Of a stretch of DNA of 64,000 bases, positions 24,265 to 35,025 are shown in pieces. Position 1 is the first letter of the stretch. The number at the start of each line of letters is the position of its first letter. The DNA comes from Pseudomonadota bacterium (GTDB lineage: Bacteria; Pseudomonadota; Gammaproteobacteria; Burkholderiales; Burkholderiaceae_F). The notes beneath the pieces were generated by a model that saw only the letters and a list, made by a program, of their open reading frames with translations, was not told the DNA's origin and ran no database searches. The stretch covers positions 1 to 64,000 of the forward strand of contig JAKCCX010000002.1 of assembly GCA_021838715.1 (NCBI GenBank), written 5' to 3'. The translations under genes and the position numbers were made by a program.

Positions 24265-25578
24265 TCACGGTACGACGCGGTCGATCGTGATCGTCAGGCC
24301 CTTCGTGCCGACCGCCACCGGCTGGCTGGATCCTTCCAGATCGCCGGATGCCGGCATCGCATCGCCGCTGCGCGAAACGCGGGCTTCGATGACCACCGGC
24401 GAGAACTTCGACATCGTGAACGCCGGCACCATGGACATCGCGTCGTTGAGCGTGAAGGTCATCGGCAGGTCCTTGACCTGCTTGCGCAGCATTGCCAGGG
24501 GCACGCGCGGGCCGAAGGCGGCACGGGCATAGATGAACACCGTTTCGTCCGGCGAGGCCTTGGCGGCAAGACCCGAGGCGATTTCCACCTTGCCCTGGAC
24601 TCCCGTCGCAGCCGCCGCCTGGGCGCTCATGCCCGACGCCGCATTCGCGGCGAGATCGGCCGGCAGCGTCTGGCCGGCCTGTTTGGCACGGTTGCGCGCC
24701 TCGTCGATGCTGCTGCGCAGGTTCTGCGCGAATTGCGGATCCTCGGGGGCGGCCTGCACCGCCCGCTCCCAGTAGACGATCGCGTCGGCATAGCGGCGAT
24801 GTCCGAAGGCGTGGGTTCCGGCCAGGGCGAGACCCTTGACGTTGTGCGGGTCGATCTTGAGGGCGCGCGAGATGAGCTTCATCGGCATGCCGTCGAGATC
24901 CTGTCCCTGCGTCATCGCCAGCGCGTCGGCGAAGTCGACCAGGAGGTTCGGATCCTTCGGCGTGAGTGCGACCGCCTTGGCGTAGGCGTGCACCGCGTTC
25001 TGGAAGTTCTTGGCCGCGTCCGCGCCGTTGCTTTGCTCGCCGATGTACGCATAGACCCGACCGAGCATCGACCATCCGGCGGCGTCACCGGGATTCTTCT
25101 GCAGCGAGGCCTGCAGTTTGTCGATCATCTTCTGGATCTGGGCGGCGGTGACGGACGGATTCTGCGGTCCGCCCGGGCCGCCGTTCTGCGCCGTGGCTGC
25201 CGCCATCGTCGCACCGGGGGCCAGGGCGTCGGGTGTTCCCAGGCGGCTGTAGAGCACGATCGGGATGGCGAGGACCAGGACCCCCAGCGCGAGCGCGGTG
25301 GCGCGCGCGCGCCGGGGTCCGGCCGGCGCCGCGGCGTCCGGGCCGACTTCCTCAAGCAGGCGGCGCTCCAGTTCGATGCGGCTTTGCTGGAACTGCGCAT
25401 CGGCCAAGGTGCCGGCGGCATGTTCGGCCTCGAGTTCGCGCAGTTGATCGCGGAACAGGGCGACCACGGCGCCGGCCTTCTTTTCTTCTCCGGGTTCGGC
25501 GTTGCGCAGCAGGGGCCAGAGCAGCAGACCGAGGGCCAGGACCAGCAGGACCCCGGCGGCAAACAGAAATCCGATCAT
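24265..25578 (-). CDS. ccmI: Cytochrome c biogenesis protein CcmI (CycH)
   Basis: 437 residues. Two membrane segments (about 2-22 and 95-112) flank a cytoplasmic loop rich in charged residues (RDQLRELEAEHAAG). The periplasmic part contains TPR-type repeats (about 140-290) and a C-terminal beta-rich domain. CcmI is the apocytochrome c chaperone that delivers substrate to the CcmF/CcmH heme ligation complex. Its ATG overlaps the ccmH stop by ATGA, and it is the last gene of the cluster. In the 54 bases before the next gene, a 10-bp imperfect hairpin (24230-24255) has no U tract, so read-through into the amidohydrolase is possible. Confidence 0.92.
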   Translation of the reverse strand: MIGFLFAAGVLLVLALGLLLWPLLRNAEPGEEKKAGAVVALFRDQLRELEAEHAAGTLADAQFQQSRIELERRLLEEVGPDAAAPAGPRRARATALALGVLVLAIPIVLYSRLGTPDALAPGATMAAATAQNGGPGGPQNPSVTAAQIQKMIDKLQASLQKNPGDAAGWSMLGRVYAYIGEQSNGADAAKNFQNAVHAYAKAVALTPKDPNLLVDFADALAMTQGQDLDGMPMKLISRALKIDPHNVKGLALAGTHAFGHRRYADAIVYWERAVQAAPEDPQFAQNLRSSIDEARNRAKQAGQTLPADLAANAASGMSAQAAAATGVQGKVEIASGLAAKASPDETVFIYARAAFGPRVPLAMLRKQVKDLPMTFTLNDAMSMVPAFTMSKFSPVVIEARVSRSGDAMPASGDLEGSSQPVAVGTKGLTITIDRVVP

Positions 25579-26108
25579 GAGAGGTGGCTTTCTTCTCCAG
25601 CGCCTTGCTGGAGCAGGCGATGCGCGCGTTGCGCGTCTTCCGCGCTCAGGGTTGCGTCACTCGCCGCGGCAAGGGACTGGGTGGCGCGTCGTTTGAGCGT
25701 GAAGTACAGCGCGGCCAGGCCGCCTACCAGCAGCAGGCCGGGGCCGAACCATAGCAGGATGGTGTCGTCCTGGACCGGCGGGCGGTACAGGACGAAGTTG
25801 CCATAGCGCGCCACCAGATAGGACCGGATCTGGGCGTCCGTCTCGCCCTTGGCGAGCATCTCGCGGATTTCCTGGCGCAGATCCACCGCCAGCGGCGCTT
25901 CCGAGGCGGCCAGCGTCTGGTTCTGGCATTGCAGGCAGCGCAGCGTTGCCGCCAGCCGCATCATGTGGTGCTCGATCGCCGGGTTCTTGCCGAGTTCCGG
26001 CGCCTCCTTGGCGTACGCGGCGGGCAGCGCCGCCGGGCCGGCCAGCGTGGCGGCCACAGCGAGTCCGAGCGCGCAGCGGCGCGCGATGGGAAGAATCCAG
26101 CTTTTCAT
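25575..26108 (-). CDS. ccmH: Cytochrome c maturation protein CcmH
   Basis: 177 residues with a signal peptide (cleavage near AYA, about 33), a small periplasmic domain and one C-terminal membrane helix (about 117-137). The thioredoxin-like redox motif LRCLQCQNQ has C58 and C61. CcmH keeps the CxxCH cysteines of apocytochrome c reduced together with CcmG. This is the short form; the TPR half found fused in E. coli CcmH is the separate ccmI here. ATGA overlap with ccmI. Confidence 0.95.
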   Translation of the reverse strand: MKSWILPIARRCALGLAVAATLAGPAALPAAYAKEAPELGKNPAIEHHMMRLAATLRCLQCQNQTLAASEAPLAVDLRQEIREMLAKGETDAQIRSYLVARYGNFVLYRPPVQDDTILLWFGPGLLLVGGLAALYFTLKRRATQSLAAASDATLSAEDAQRAHRLLQQGAGEESHLS

Positions 26109-26187
26109 AGGGATCGGTTCCGCGCTCCCCCGGGTGGGCGGGAAGACGGTGCATTGCGGGTGACAAACATGGATCGGCGACGGGCCA

Positions 26188-26721
26188 CTACGAATTCTGC
26201 AGCTTTCGAATCAGCGGCAACAGCGTATTCTGGACGATATCGGGCGTGAACGGTCCGATCTGCTTGAAGCGGACCACGCCCTGCTTGTCGATCAGGAACG
26301 TTTCGGGCACGGCGTAGACGCCATAGTTGATGCCGATGCGGCCGGATTGATCGAAGGCGATTTCCGCATACGGGTTGCCGTACTGCACCAGCCAGCCCAA
26401 CCCGGCGGGCCGGGTGTCCTTGTAGTCGAGGCCGATGATCGGCACCCCGCTCGTGCGGGCGAAATCGACCAGCATCGGCTGCTCTTCCCGGCAGGCCACG
26501 CACCAGGACGCGAAGGCGTTGAGCATCCACACCTTGCCGAGCATGTCCTTGCGGTCGACCATCTGCTCCGGCGATGACAGCGATGCGACCCGGAAATCCG
26601 GCGCGGGTTTGTCGATGAGCGGGGACGGGATCTCGCGCGGATCCATCCACAGGCCCTTGAACAGGAATCCGACGATGGCGAAGAATACGACGAGCGGAAG
26701 CAGATAACGCAGGGAACGCAT
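26188..26721 (-). CDS. ccmG: Thiol:disulfide interchange protein CcmG (DsbE)
   Basis: 177 residues: N-terminal membrane anchor (about 7-24) and a periplasmic thioredoxin fold with active site WCVAC (C74, C77), then YGVYAVPETFLID containing the cis-proline, as in all CcmG proteins. It reduces CcmH and/or apocytochrome c before heme attachment. It lies 15 bases after ccmF. The next gene, ccmH, follows after 79 bases with no obvious element in the gap. Confidence 0.95.
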   Translation of the reverse strand: MRSLRYLLPLVVFFAIVGFLFKGLWMDPREIPSPLIDKPAPDFRVASLSSPEQMVDRKDMLGKVWMLNAFASWCVACREEQPMLVDFARTSGVPIIGLDYKDTRPAGLGWLVQYGNPYAEIAFDQSGRIGINYGVYAVPETFLIDKQGVVRFKQIGPFTPDIVQNTLLPLIRKLQNS

Positions 26722-26736
26722 GATGTGGCAACCCGT

Positions 26737-28722
26737 TTACGCCTTGACCGTCGCACCCGACGGCGCCATGGACCGCTGATTCGCCAGCCGGTAGCGGCGA
26801 TCGGAGAGCGAGAACACCCCACCCAGGGCCATCAGCACGCAGCCGCCCCAGATCCAGTCGACGAACGGCTTGTAATACACGCGGACCACCCAGGAGGTCG
26901 CGCCGGTCGGCGAGCCCAGCGACACATAAAGATCGCCGAGGAAGCCGCTGTGGATCGCCGCGTCGGTCATCGGTTCGCCGCGCTCCGAGAACTGGTGCTT
27001 CTCCGGGTACATGGTGCGCACCGGCGTGCCCGTCGCGGCGGTGCCGCGATAGATGTCGAAGACGCCGCGGGTGTACTCGTAGTTCGGTCCCATGCCCTTT
27101 TCCGTGCCGACGAATTTCGCGGTGTAGGGGCCGACGCGAACCGTTTCGCCGGCGGCCATGTTCACGTCCTTCTCGGTGGCATACCCCGACACCAGCGTCA
27201 CGCCCACGACGAATACCGCCACACCCAGGTGGGCGATCAACATGCCGACGTAGCCGCGCGGCAGGGTGGACAGCTTGGTCAGCACGCTGCCGCCCTGCAT
27301 CGGCCGGATCCGCGACCAGAGGTTGAGCACGCCGCTGCTGGCGATCCAGGCGGCCAGCAGGATGCCCAACGCCACCATGGGCGACCAGCGGCCCTCGACG
27401 AGGGGGACGAGGATGGCCAGTGCCACGCTGACGGCCGCCGCCCATTTCAGGCGCGAAGCCAGTTCCGGCAGTTCCGCCTTGCGCCACTTGGCGAGCGGCC
27501 CGACCCCCATCAGGAACAGCGCCGGCGCCATCAACGGCACGAACACGGTGTTGAAGTACGGGGGGCCGACGGAGATCTTGTCCATGTGCAGCGCGTCGAG
27601 CGCCAGCGGGTACAGGGTGCCGAGCAGCACGCAGGCCGTTGCCGCCAGGAAGAGCACGTTGTTGGTGAGCAGCATCGATTCGCGCGAAATCACCTCGAAG
27701 CGCTCGCCCAGGCCGATCTTCGGCGCGCGCCATGCGAAAAGGGCCAGCGAACTGCCGATCACGACCACCAGAAAGCCGAGGATGTAGACGCCGCGACGGG
27801 GGTCGGAGGCGAACGCATGCACCGAGGTGAGCACGCCCGAACGCACGAGGAAGGTGCCGATCAGCGACAGCGAGAACGCGAAGATCGCCAGCATGACCGT
27901 CCAGACCTTGAAGCCGCCGCGTTTTTCCGTCACCGCGAGTGAGTGCATCAGCGCGGTGCCGGCGAGCCAGGGCATGAACGACGCGTTCTCCACCGGATCC
28001 CAGAACCACCAGCCGCCCCAGCCCAGGGTGTAGTAGGACCAGGCGCTGCCGGCCATGATGCCGACGGTGAGGAAGGTCCAGGCCACCGTCGTCCAGGGCC
28101 GCGACCAGCGTGCCCAGGTCGAGTCGAGATTGCCGCCGAGCAGCGCGGCGATGGCGAACGAGAAGGCGACCGAAAACCCGACGTAGCCCATGTAGAGCAC
28201 CGGCGGGTGGACCACCATGCCGGGATCCTGCAGCATCGGATTGAGGTCGTTGCCGTCGGTCACCGCGGGCAGGACGCGGAGGAAGGGGTTCGAGGTGAAT
28301 AGGATGAACGCCAGGAAGCCCAGCGAAACCAGGCCCATCACGGCCAGGATGCGCGCGATCATCTCGCGCGGCAGATGCTTGCTGAAGATGCTCACGGCGA
28401 GCATCCAGAGCGACAGGATCTGCACCCAGAGCAGCATCGAACCTTCGTGGCCGCCCCAGAAGGCCGCGAATTTGTAGCGCAGCGGCAGCAGACGGCTGGA
28501 ATCGGCCGCGACGTAGACCACCGAGAAGTCGTCGTGGAGAAAACTCCACACGAGACAGGCGCTGGCGATGCTCACGAGCAGGAACTGCGCGCGCGCCGCC
28601 GGCCGGGCCAGCGCCATCCAGCGCACGTTGCCCCGGGCCGCGCCGATCATCGGGATCGTGCCGAGGGCCAGCGCCACGGTCGCCGCGACCATGAGCGCGA
28701 AATTGCCGAGTTCCGGAATCAT
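26737..28722 (-). CDS. ccmF: Heme lyase subunit CcmF
   Basis: 661 residues and many membrane helices. The tryptophan-rich WWD signature [12 protein letters not shown] is present, as is [13 protein letters not shown] with a conserved heme-ligand His. CcmF takes heme from holo-CcmE and, with CcmH and CcmI, attaches it to apocytochrome c. The ATG overlaps the ccmE stop (ATGA). Length and motifs are normal. Confidence 0.96.
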   Translation of the reverse strand: MIPELGNFALMVAATVALALGTIPMIGAARGNVRWMALARPAARAQFLLVSIASACLVWSFLHDDFSVVYVAADSSRLLPLRYKFAAFWGGHEGSMLLWVQILSLWMLAVSIFSKHLPREMIARILAVMGLVSLGFLAFILFTSNPFLRVLPAVTDGNDLNPMLQDPGMVVHPPVLYMGYVGFSVAFSFAIAALLGGNLDSTWARWSRPWTTVAWTFLTVGIMAGSAWSYYTLGWGGWWFWDPVENASFMPWLAGTALMHSLAVTEKRGGFKVWTVMLAIFAFSLSLIGTFLVRSGVLTSVHAFASDPRRGVYILGFLVVVIGSSLALFAWRAPKIGLGERFEVISRESMLLTNNVLFLAATACVLLGTLYPLALDALHMDKISVGPPYFNTVFVPLMAPALFLMGVGPLAKWRKAELPELASRLKWAAAVSVALAILVPLVEGRWSPMVALGILLAAWIASSGVLNLWSRIRPMQGGSVLTKLSTLPRGYVGMLIAHLGVAVFVVGVTLVSGYATEKDVNMAAGETVRVGPYTAKFVGTEKGMGPNYEYTRGVFDIYRGTAATGTPVRTMYPEKHQFSERGEPMTDAAIHSGFLGDLYVSLGSPTGATSWVVRVYYKPFVDWIWGGCVLMALGGVFSLSDRRYRLANQRSMAPSGATVKA

Positions 28723-29204
28723 TGTGCCTTGCCTCCCGTGCTGGGTGATGCCGAAACCAGGGTGGAGGTCGATACCGGTCGCCCTTCCTTGGCGCGCCGG
28801 ATCGCTTCCGCAGCCTCGGGCGGCATGTAGTTCTCGTCATGTTTGGCGAGCACCTGGGAGGCGCGGAAGGTGCCGTCGCTGGCGAGTTCGCCCTCCGCCA
28901 CCACCCCCTTGCCTTCGCGGAACAGGTCCGGAAGGAGGCCGGTGTAGGTCACCGGCACCGACTTCGCCGTATCGGTGACGAGGAAGTGCGCGGTGGTGCC
29001 GTCGCGGTGCAGGCTGCCCTTGACGACCATGCCGCCGATGCGGAATGGTCGGTGGTGCGGCGCCTGGTCGGCCTCCACCTGCGATGGGGTATAGAAAAAG
29101 ACCAGATTGCTGCGGAACGCGTTGAGGATCAACACGGCGGCAATCCCGCCCACCGCCAGGCCGGCGCCGACGATGGCCAATCGTTTGGTTCTTGGTTTCA
29201 TCAC
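28719..29204 (-). CDS. ccmE: Periplasmic heme chaperone CcmE
   Basis: 161 residues with an N-terminal anchor (about 9-28) and an OB-fold domain. The heme-binding segment [12 protein letters not shown] supplies H122, which binds heme covalently, and Y126. It hands heme to CcmF. It is the first ccm gene here; no ccmA, B, C or D lies upstream, and the next gene is a divergent acyl-CoA ligase. Two adjacent ATG codons (MMKPR) make the start uncertain by one residue. Confidence 0.95.
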   Translation of the reverse strand: MMKPRTKRLAIVGAGLAVGGIAAVLILNAFRSNLVFFYTPSQVEADQAPHHRPFRIGGMVVKGSLHRDGTTAHFLVTDTAKSVPVTYTGLLPDLFREGKGVVAEGELASDGTFRASQVLAKHDENYMPPEAAEAIRRAKEGRPVSTSTLVSASPSTGGKAQ

Positions 29205-29334
29205 TGCTTCGGTCGTGGTGCTGAAAAAAGGTTCCGGTGCGATGCAGCCACGGCGGTTTGGGAAATCCGCTCTCCGGGGGCCGGCGATAGTTGTGTATTG
29301 TCGCTCAAACTTCGAAAACGCGCGGGAGAGGGGC

Positions 29335-31041
<1,707 letters not shown>

Positions 31042-31075
31042 AGACCGCCCCCGGTTGCGTGTGCGACCGGGCTTT

Positions 31076-31096
31076 GCCCCGGGCGGGGCCCGGGGC
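31076..31096 (+). terminator. GC-rich hairpin between fadD and bioA
   Basis: GCCCCGGG (31076-31083), loop CGGGG, CCCGGGGC (31089-31096). It ends 42 bases before the bioA start and has no U tract, so it may be a weak terminator, an RNA-stability element or chance in GC-rich DNA. A second, weaker stem (CCCGGT with ACCGGG) precedes it. Confidence 0.3.
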
Positions 31097-31138
31097 TTCG
31101 CCTGCGACGCATCCGGCAACCGCCACGAGAAGGAATCC

Positions 31139-32494
31139 ATGGCCGACGACGACCTCCAGACGCGCAGCCTGCGCGCGGTCTGGCACCCCTGCACCCAGAT
31201 GAAGCAGCACGAGCAGCTGCCGCTCGTCGCGCTCGCGCGCGGCGAGGGCGCCTGGCTCGTCGACACGCAAGGCCGGCGCCTGCTCGACGGCATCAGTTCC
31301 TGGTGGGTCAACCTGTTCGGACATGCCAACCCCCGCATCAACGCCGCGCTGCGCGAGCAGTTGGACACCCTCGAGCACGCCATGCTCGCCGGCTTCACCC
31401 ACGGCCCGGTGGTGGCGCTTTCCGAACGGCTGTCGGCGCGGACCGGCGGCGTCCTCGGGCACTGCTTCTACGCATCGGATGGGGCGTCGGCGGTGGAGGT
31501 CGCGCTCAAGATGAGCCACCATGCCTGGCGCAACGCGGGGCGGCCGGAAAAGCGCGAGTTCGTCTGCGTGCGCGGGGACTATCACGGCGAAACCCTGGGT
31601 GCCCTGGGCGTGACCGACGTGCCGGTTTTCCGCGACGCCTACGGCAGCCTGCTCCAGGCCGCCCACGTCGTCGCCAGCCCGGACGCGCGGCAAGCCCATG
31701 CGCCCGTTCCGCCGGCGCTCGACGCCGCCGCCGACGCTGCCCGGCGCGCCCTCGCCGACGCCGAGCGCCTGTTCGCCGATCGCGCCGAGCGCATCGCCGC
31801 GATCGTCGTCGAGCCCCTGGTGCAGTGCGCCACCGGCATGGCCATGCATGACCCGTGCTATCTGCGCGAACTGCGCGCACTCTGCGACCGGTACGGCGTG
31901 CACCTCATCGCCGACGAGATCGCCGTCGGCTTCGGGCGGACGGGGACCTTCTTCGCCTGCGAGCAGGCCGGTGTGTGGCCGGACTTCCTCTGCCTGTCGA
32001 AGGGGATCAGCGGCGGCTATCTGCCGCTGTCCGTGGTGATGACGCGCGAGGAGATCTACCGGGAGTTCTATTCCGACGCGGCATCGAAGGCGTTCTTGCA
32101 CTCGCACTCCTATACCGGCAACCCGCTCGCCTGTCGGGCGGCGCTCGCCACCCTCGATATTTTCGAGGAGGACGCGGTACTCGAGCGCAACCGCGAACGC
32201 GGCGCGGCCCTGGCGGCGCGGCTGCGACCCTTGCGGGATGATCCGCGCGTCGAGCACGTGCGAAGCCGCGGCATGATCCATGCCTTCGATGTCCGCCCCG
32301 AAGCGCTGGGAGCGGACGCGTCGTCCTTCGCCCGGCGTTTCTTTACCGCCGCGCTCGATCGTGGCGTGCTGCTGCGGCCGATCGGGCGCACCGTGTACTG
32401 GATGCCGCCCTATGTCCTGACCGATGCGGAGTGCGCGCATCTCGCCGAGGCCACGGCGGGCGCGCTGGATGACGCGCTGGATGGCGCGGCGTGA
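31139..32494 (+). CDS. bioA: Adenosylmethionine-8-amino-7-oxononanoate aminotransferase (BioA)
   Basis: 451 residues. A class III PLP aminotransferase that converts KAPA to DAPA using SAM as amino donor, the penultimate precursor-building step of biotin synthesis. Visible features are HPCTQM near the start, DGISSWWVN, HCFYASDGASAVEVALKM, the PLP-binding Asp in IADEIAVGFGRTG, and the Schiff-base Lys in CLSKGISGGYLPL. The ATG at 31139 follows AGAAGGA at good spacing. It overlaps bioF as GTGA. Standard length. Confidence 0.96.
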   Translation: MADDDLQTRSLRAVWHPCTQMKQHEQLPLVALARGEGAWLVDTQGRRLLDGISSWWVNLFGHANPRINAALREQLDTLEHAMLAGFTHGPVVALSERLSARTGGVLGHCFYASDGASAVEVALKMSHHAWRNAGRPEKREFVCVRGDYHGETLGALGVTDVPVFRDAYGSLLQAAHVVASPDARQAHAPVPPALDAAADAARRALADAERLFADRAERIAAIVVEPLVQCATGMAMHDPCYLRELRALCDRYGVHLIADEIAVGFGRTGTFFACEQAGVWPDFLCLSKGISGGYLPLSVVMTREEIYREFYSDAASKAFLHSHSYTGNPLACRAALATLDIFEEDAVLERNRERGAALAARLRPLRDDPRVEHVRSRGMIHAFDVRPEALGADASSFARRFFTAALDRGVLLRPIGRTVYWMPPYVLTDAECAHLAEATAGALDDALDGAA

Positions 32495-33741
32495 ACGGAC
32501 TCGAAGATCTGCGGGCGCGCCTGGCGGCCCTGGACCAGCGGCAGTTGCGCCGGACCCGTCGCATCGTGGAGGGCGCGTGGACGCCGGCGGCGCGACTGGC
32601 CGATCTCGATATGCCGCGCGGCGCCGGGCGCGAGGTGCTCGCTTTTTGCAGCAATGATTATCTTGGTCTGGCCTCGCACCCTGCCGTGGTCGAGGCGCTG
32701 GCCGCGGGCGCGCGGCGATGCGGCGCCGGCAGCGGCGCCTCGCCCTTGATCAGCGGCCATAACGCGGCGCACCACGACCTCGAGGCGCGGTTCGCCGCGA
32801 CCCAGTCGGCGCACATTCCGGCGGCGCGCGCCCTGCATTTCGGCACCGGCTATCTGGCCAACCTCGCGGTGATCTCCGCGCTGGCCGATCGCGAGACCGA
32901 GGTCTTTTCCGAAGAACTCAATCATGCCTCGCTGATCGACGGCATCCGCCTCGCGTACGCGCGCCGCCGGGTCTATCCGCATGCGGACGCGGATGCGCTC
33001 GATGCGATGCTGCGGGCCAGCACGGCACGCCGCCGGGTGATCGTCACCGATGCGGTGTTTTCCATGGATGGCGACCTCGCGCCCTTGTCCGGGCTGCTGG
33101 CGCTGGCCGAGCGCCACGATGCCTGGCTGGTGATCGACGATGCGCACGGCTTCGGCGTGCTGGGGCCGGGCGGCCGCGGCTCCCTTGCGCATTTCGGCCT
33201 GCACTCGGATCGCATCGTGTATATGGCGACGCTGGGCAAGGCAATGGGCGTGGGGGGCGCCCTCGTGTGCGCGCACGACGATGTGATCGAGTGGCTGATC
33301 CAGCGGGCGCGGCCCTATATTTATTCGACCGCGGCGCCGCCCGCGCTCGCGGCAGCGGTGGCGGCGGCGTTCGACATCGCGCTGGGCGCGGAAGGAGAGG
33401 CGCTGCGCGCTGCGCTGCGCGCCCACGTCGCCCGACTGCGGGCGGCGTTCGGCGCCGCAACCGCCGGCTACACGGTCGGAGCCGCTGCCCCGCCGGGCGG
33501 GGGGTGGCGGTTGCTGTCGTCGCCGACGCCGATCCAGCCCATCGTGGTCGGCGGCAACGAAGCGGCGCTGGCGCTTGCCGCGGCCCTGCTGGACCGCGGC
33601 ATCTGGGTGCCGGCGATCCGTCCGCCCACGGTGCCGGAAGGTACGGCGCGCCTGCGCGTGACGCTGTCGGCGGCGCATACCGCGGAGCAGGTCGAGCGAT
33701 TGGCGACCGTCCTGCAGGACTTGGCGGCAAGGCCGGGGTGA
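32491..33741 (+). CDS. bioF: 8-amino-7-oxononanoate synthase (BioF)
   Basis: 416 residues; a PLP enzyme condensing pimeloyl-thioester and alanine. Motifs are FCSNDYLGLASHP, GSGASPLISGH, IDDAHGFGVLG and the PLP lysine in MATLGKAMGVGGA. The GTG start at 32491 overlaps the bioA stop (GTGA), typical of translational coupling. It is slightly longer than the E. coli enzyme (384) because of extra Ala-rich stretches in the C-terminal third. Confidence 0.95.
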   Translation: MNGLEDLRARLAALDQRQLRRTRRIVEGAWTPAARLADLDMPRGAGREVLAFCSNDYLGLASHPAVVEALAAGARRCGAGSGASPLISGHNAAHHDLEARFAATQSAHIPAARALHFGTGYLANLAVISALADRETEVFSEELNHASLIDGIRLAYARRRVYPHADADALDAMLRASTARRRVIVTDAVFSMDGDLAPLSGLLALAERHDAWLVIDDAHGFGVLGPGGRGSLAHFGLHSDRIVYMATLGKAMGVGGALVCAHDDVIEWLIQRARPYIYSTAAPPALAAAVAAAFDIALGAEGEALRAALRAHVARLRAAFGAATAGYTVGAAAPPGGGWRLLSSPTPIQPIVVGGNEAALALAAALLDRGIWVPAIRPPTVPEGTARLRVTLSAAHTAEQVERLATVLQDLAARPG

Positions 33742-33745
33742 AAAC

Positions 33746-34423
33746 ATGGATGCGTGGTTCGTGACCGGTACCGACACCGGCGTCGGCAAGACCCTGATCG
33801 CGGCGGCCTTGGTTCATGCCCTGGTTCGTCGCGGGCGGCGGGCCGTCGGTATGAAGCCGGTTGCGGCCGGCGCCGAATGGCGGGACGGCGCGCTGCGCAA
33901 CGAGGACGTGGAAACGCTGATCGCCGCGGCCAATGTCGCCGCCCCCCGCGAGGCGGTGTGTCCGGTGCTGCTTCCGCAGGCGGTGGCGCCGCATATCGCC
34001 GCGGAATCGGCGGGGGTCGGGATCGCCCGGCAGGTCATCGAAGCCGCGTTCGCCACGCTGCGGGCGCAGTCCGATGCGGTCGTGGTCGAGGGGGTCGGCG
34101 GGTTCCGCGTGCCGCTCGCCGCCGATTTCGATACCGCCGACCTTGCCCGCTGCCTGGACCTGCCCGTCGTGCTGGTGGTCGGCCTGCGGCTCGGCTGCCT
34201 GAATCACGCCCTGCTCAGCGCCGAGGCGATTGCGGCGCGCGGCCTGCGCCTGCAGGCCTGGGTGGCCAATCGGATCGATCCGGCGATGGCGGAGGCGGAG
34301 CGGAACCTCGCGACCTTGCGCCGCCTGCTGCCGGCGCCGTGCATGGGGGTCGTCCCCTACATGGCGCAGGCCGATTTCCGGAAGGTTGCGGACCTGCTGG
34401 ACATCGGCGCGATCACCGGCTGA
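33746..34423 (+). CDS. bioD: ATP-dependent dethiobiotin synthetase (BioD)
   Basis: 225 residues. Carboxylates DAPA and closes the ureido ring to dethiobiotin. Walker A is GTDTGVGKT (8-16), the substrate motif is MKPVAAG, and VVEGVGGFRVPL matches the phosphate/Mg region. It lies 4 bases after bioF. The last step, BioB, is not encoded next to it, and neither is bioC. It converges on the secreted Gly/Trp-rich gene with only 15 bases between the stops and no visible terminator. Confidence 0.95.
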   Translation: MDAWFVTGTDTGVGKTLIAAALVHALVRRGRRAVGMKPVAAGAEWRDGALRNEDVETLIAAANVAAPREAVCPVLLPQAVAPHIAAESAGVGIARQVIEAAFATLRAQSDAVVVEGVGGFRVPLAADFDTADLARCLDLPVVLVVGLRLGCLNHALLSAEAIAARGLRLQAWVANRIDPAMAEAERNLATLRRLLPAPCMGVVPYMAQADFRKVADLLDIGAITG

Positions 34424-34438
34424 GGGCTGCGCCGTCGC

Positions 34439-34948
34439 CTATTGGCCCGCCGGCTTGGGCGTCACCTTCTTCCATCCCGAAGCGCAGGATTGCACATAGG
34501 GATAGTAGGTTTTGCTGCCCGGGCAGTAGTACCAGTAATACGACTGGGTCGGAACCTGGGTCGGCGGCGGCGGGTTCACGACCACCGGGGGCGAGGTGTA
34601 ATAGGGGTAGTAATAGGGAGAATACGGATAGATCGGCGCGCCCCAGCCCCACCACAACGGGTCGTCGAATCCGATGCCCCAGCCCCAGCCGGGGCCGCCC
34701 CACCCCCAACCGGGGCCGCCCCACCCCCAACCCCATCCTCCTCGCCAGCCCCAGCCCCAGTCCCCGTCCCAGTCCCCGCGCCAGTAGCCGAAGCGCCCCC
34801 CGCCCGCGCGTCCGGAACCCTGGAAGCCGCCGCCATGAAACCCGCCCCCGCCCCCTCCGAAGGCGTGGCCGGGTGCGGCATGGGCCGCGCTGCACGCCGC
34901 CAGCGCGATCGGGAACAAAATGGCCCGTGCGAAAATCCGATAGTTCAT
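34439..34948 (-). CDS. Secreted Gly/Trp/Tyr-rich protein of unknown function
   Basis: 169 residues. A signal peptide (about 1-25, cleavage after AAHA) is followed by a glycine/tryptophan-rich region with repeats of the type GWGWGGP, then a Tyr/Pro-rich stretch, and a C-terminal segment YYWYYCPGSKTYYPYV followed by a second Cys, Gly-Trp and Lys. That last segment recurs in many proteobacterial envelope proteins; its role is unknown. The two cysteines in it may form a disulfide. Probably periplasmic or outer-membrane associated. The low-complexity region holds 21-bp DNA repeats and may vary in length between strains. Confidence 0.8.
   Translation of the reverse strand: MNYRIFARAILFPIALAACSAAHAAPGHAFGGGGGGFHGGGFQGSGRAGGGRFGYWRGDWDGDWGWGWRGGWGWGWGGPGWGWGGPGWGWGIGFDDPLWWGWGAPIYPYSPYYYPYYTSPPVVVNPPPPTQVPTQSYYWYYCPGSKTYYPYVQSCASGWKKVTPKPAGQ
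34689..34730. repeat. Two tandem 21-bp repeats in the Gly/Trp-rich gene
   Basis: 34689-34709 and 34710-34730 are identical copies of a 21-base unit beginning CCGGGGCCGCCCCACC. Each encodes GWGWGGP on the minus strand, with degenerate copies on both sides. Copy number may change by slippage without frameshift. Confidence 0.9.
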
Positions 34949-35025
34949 GGTTTTTTCTCCATCTGCGCGGAATGAGTTCGGGCGATCCCGCGTGCATAGT
35001 GTGATCCCTTGAGCGGAAAATTTCT

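Noticed and set aside
29107-29334. N-terminal extension of FadD by 76 residues
   Set aside because: It overlaps ccmE antisense and lacks similarity to FadD; the GTG at 29335 has a strong ribosome site.
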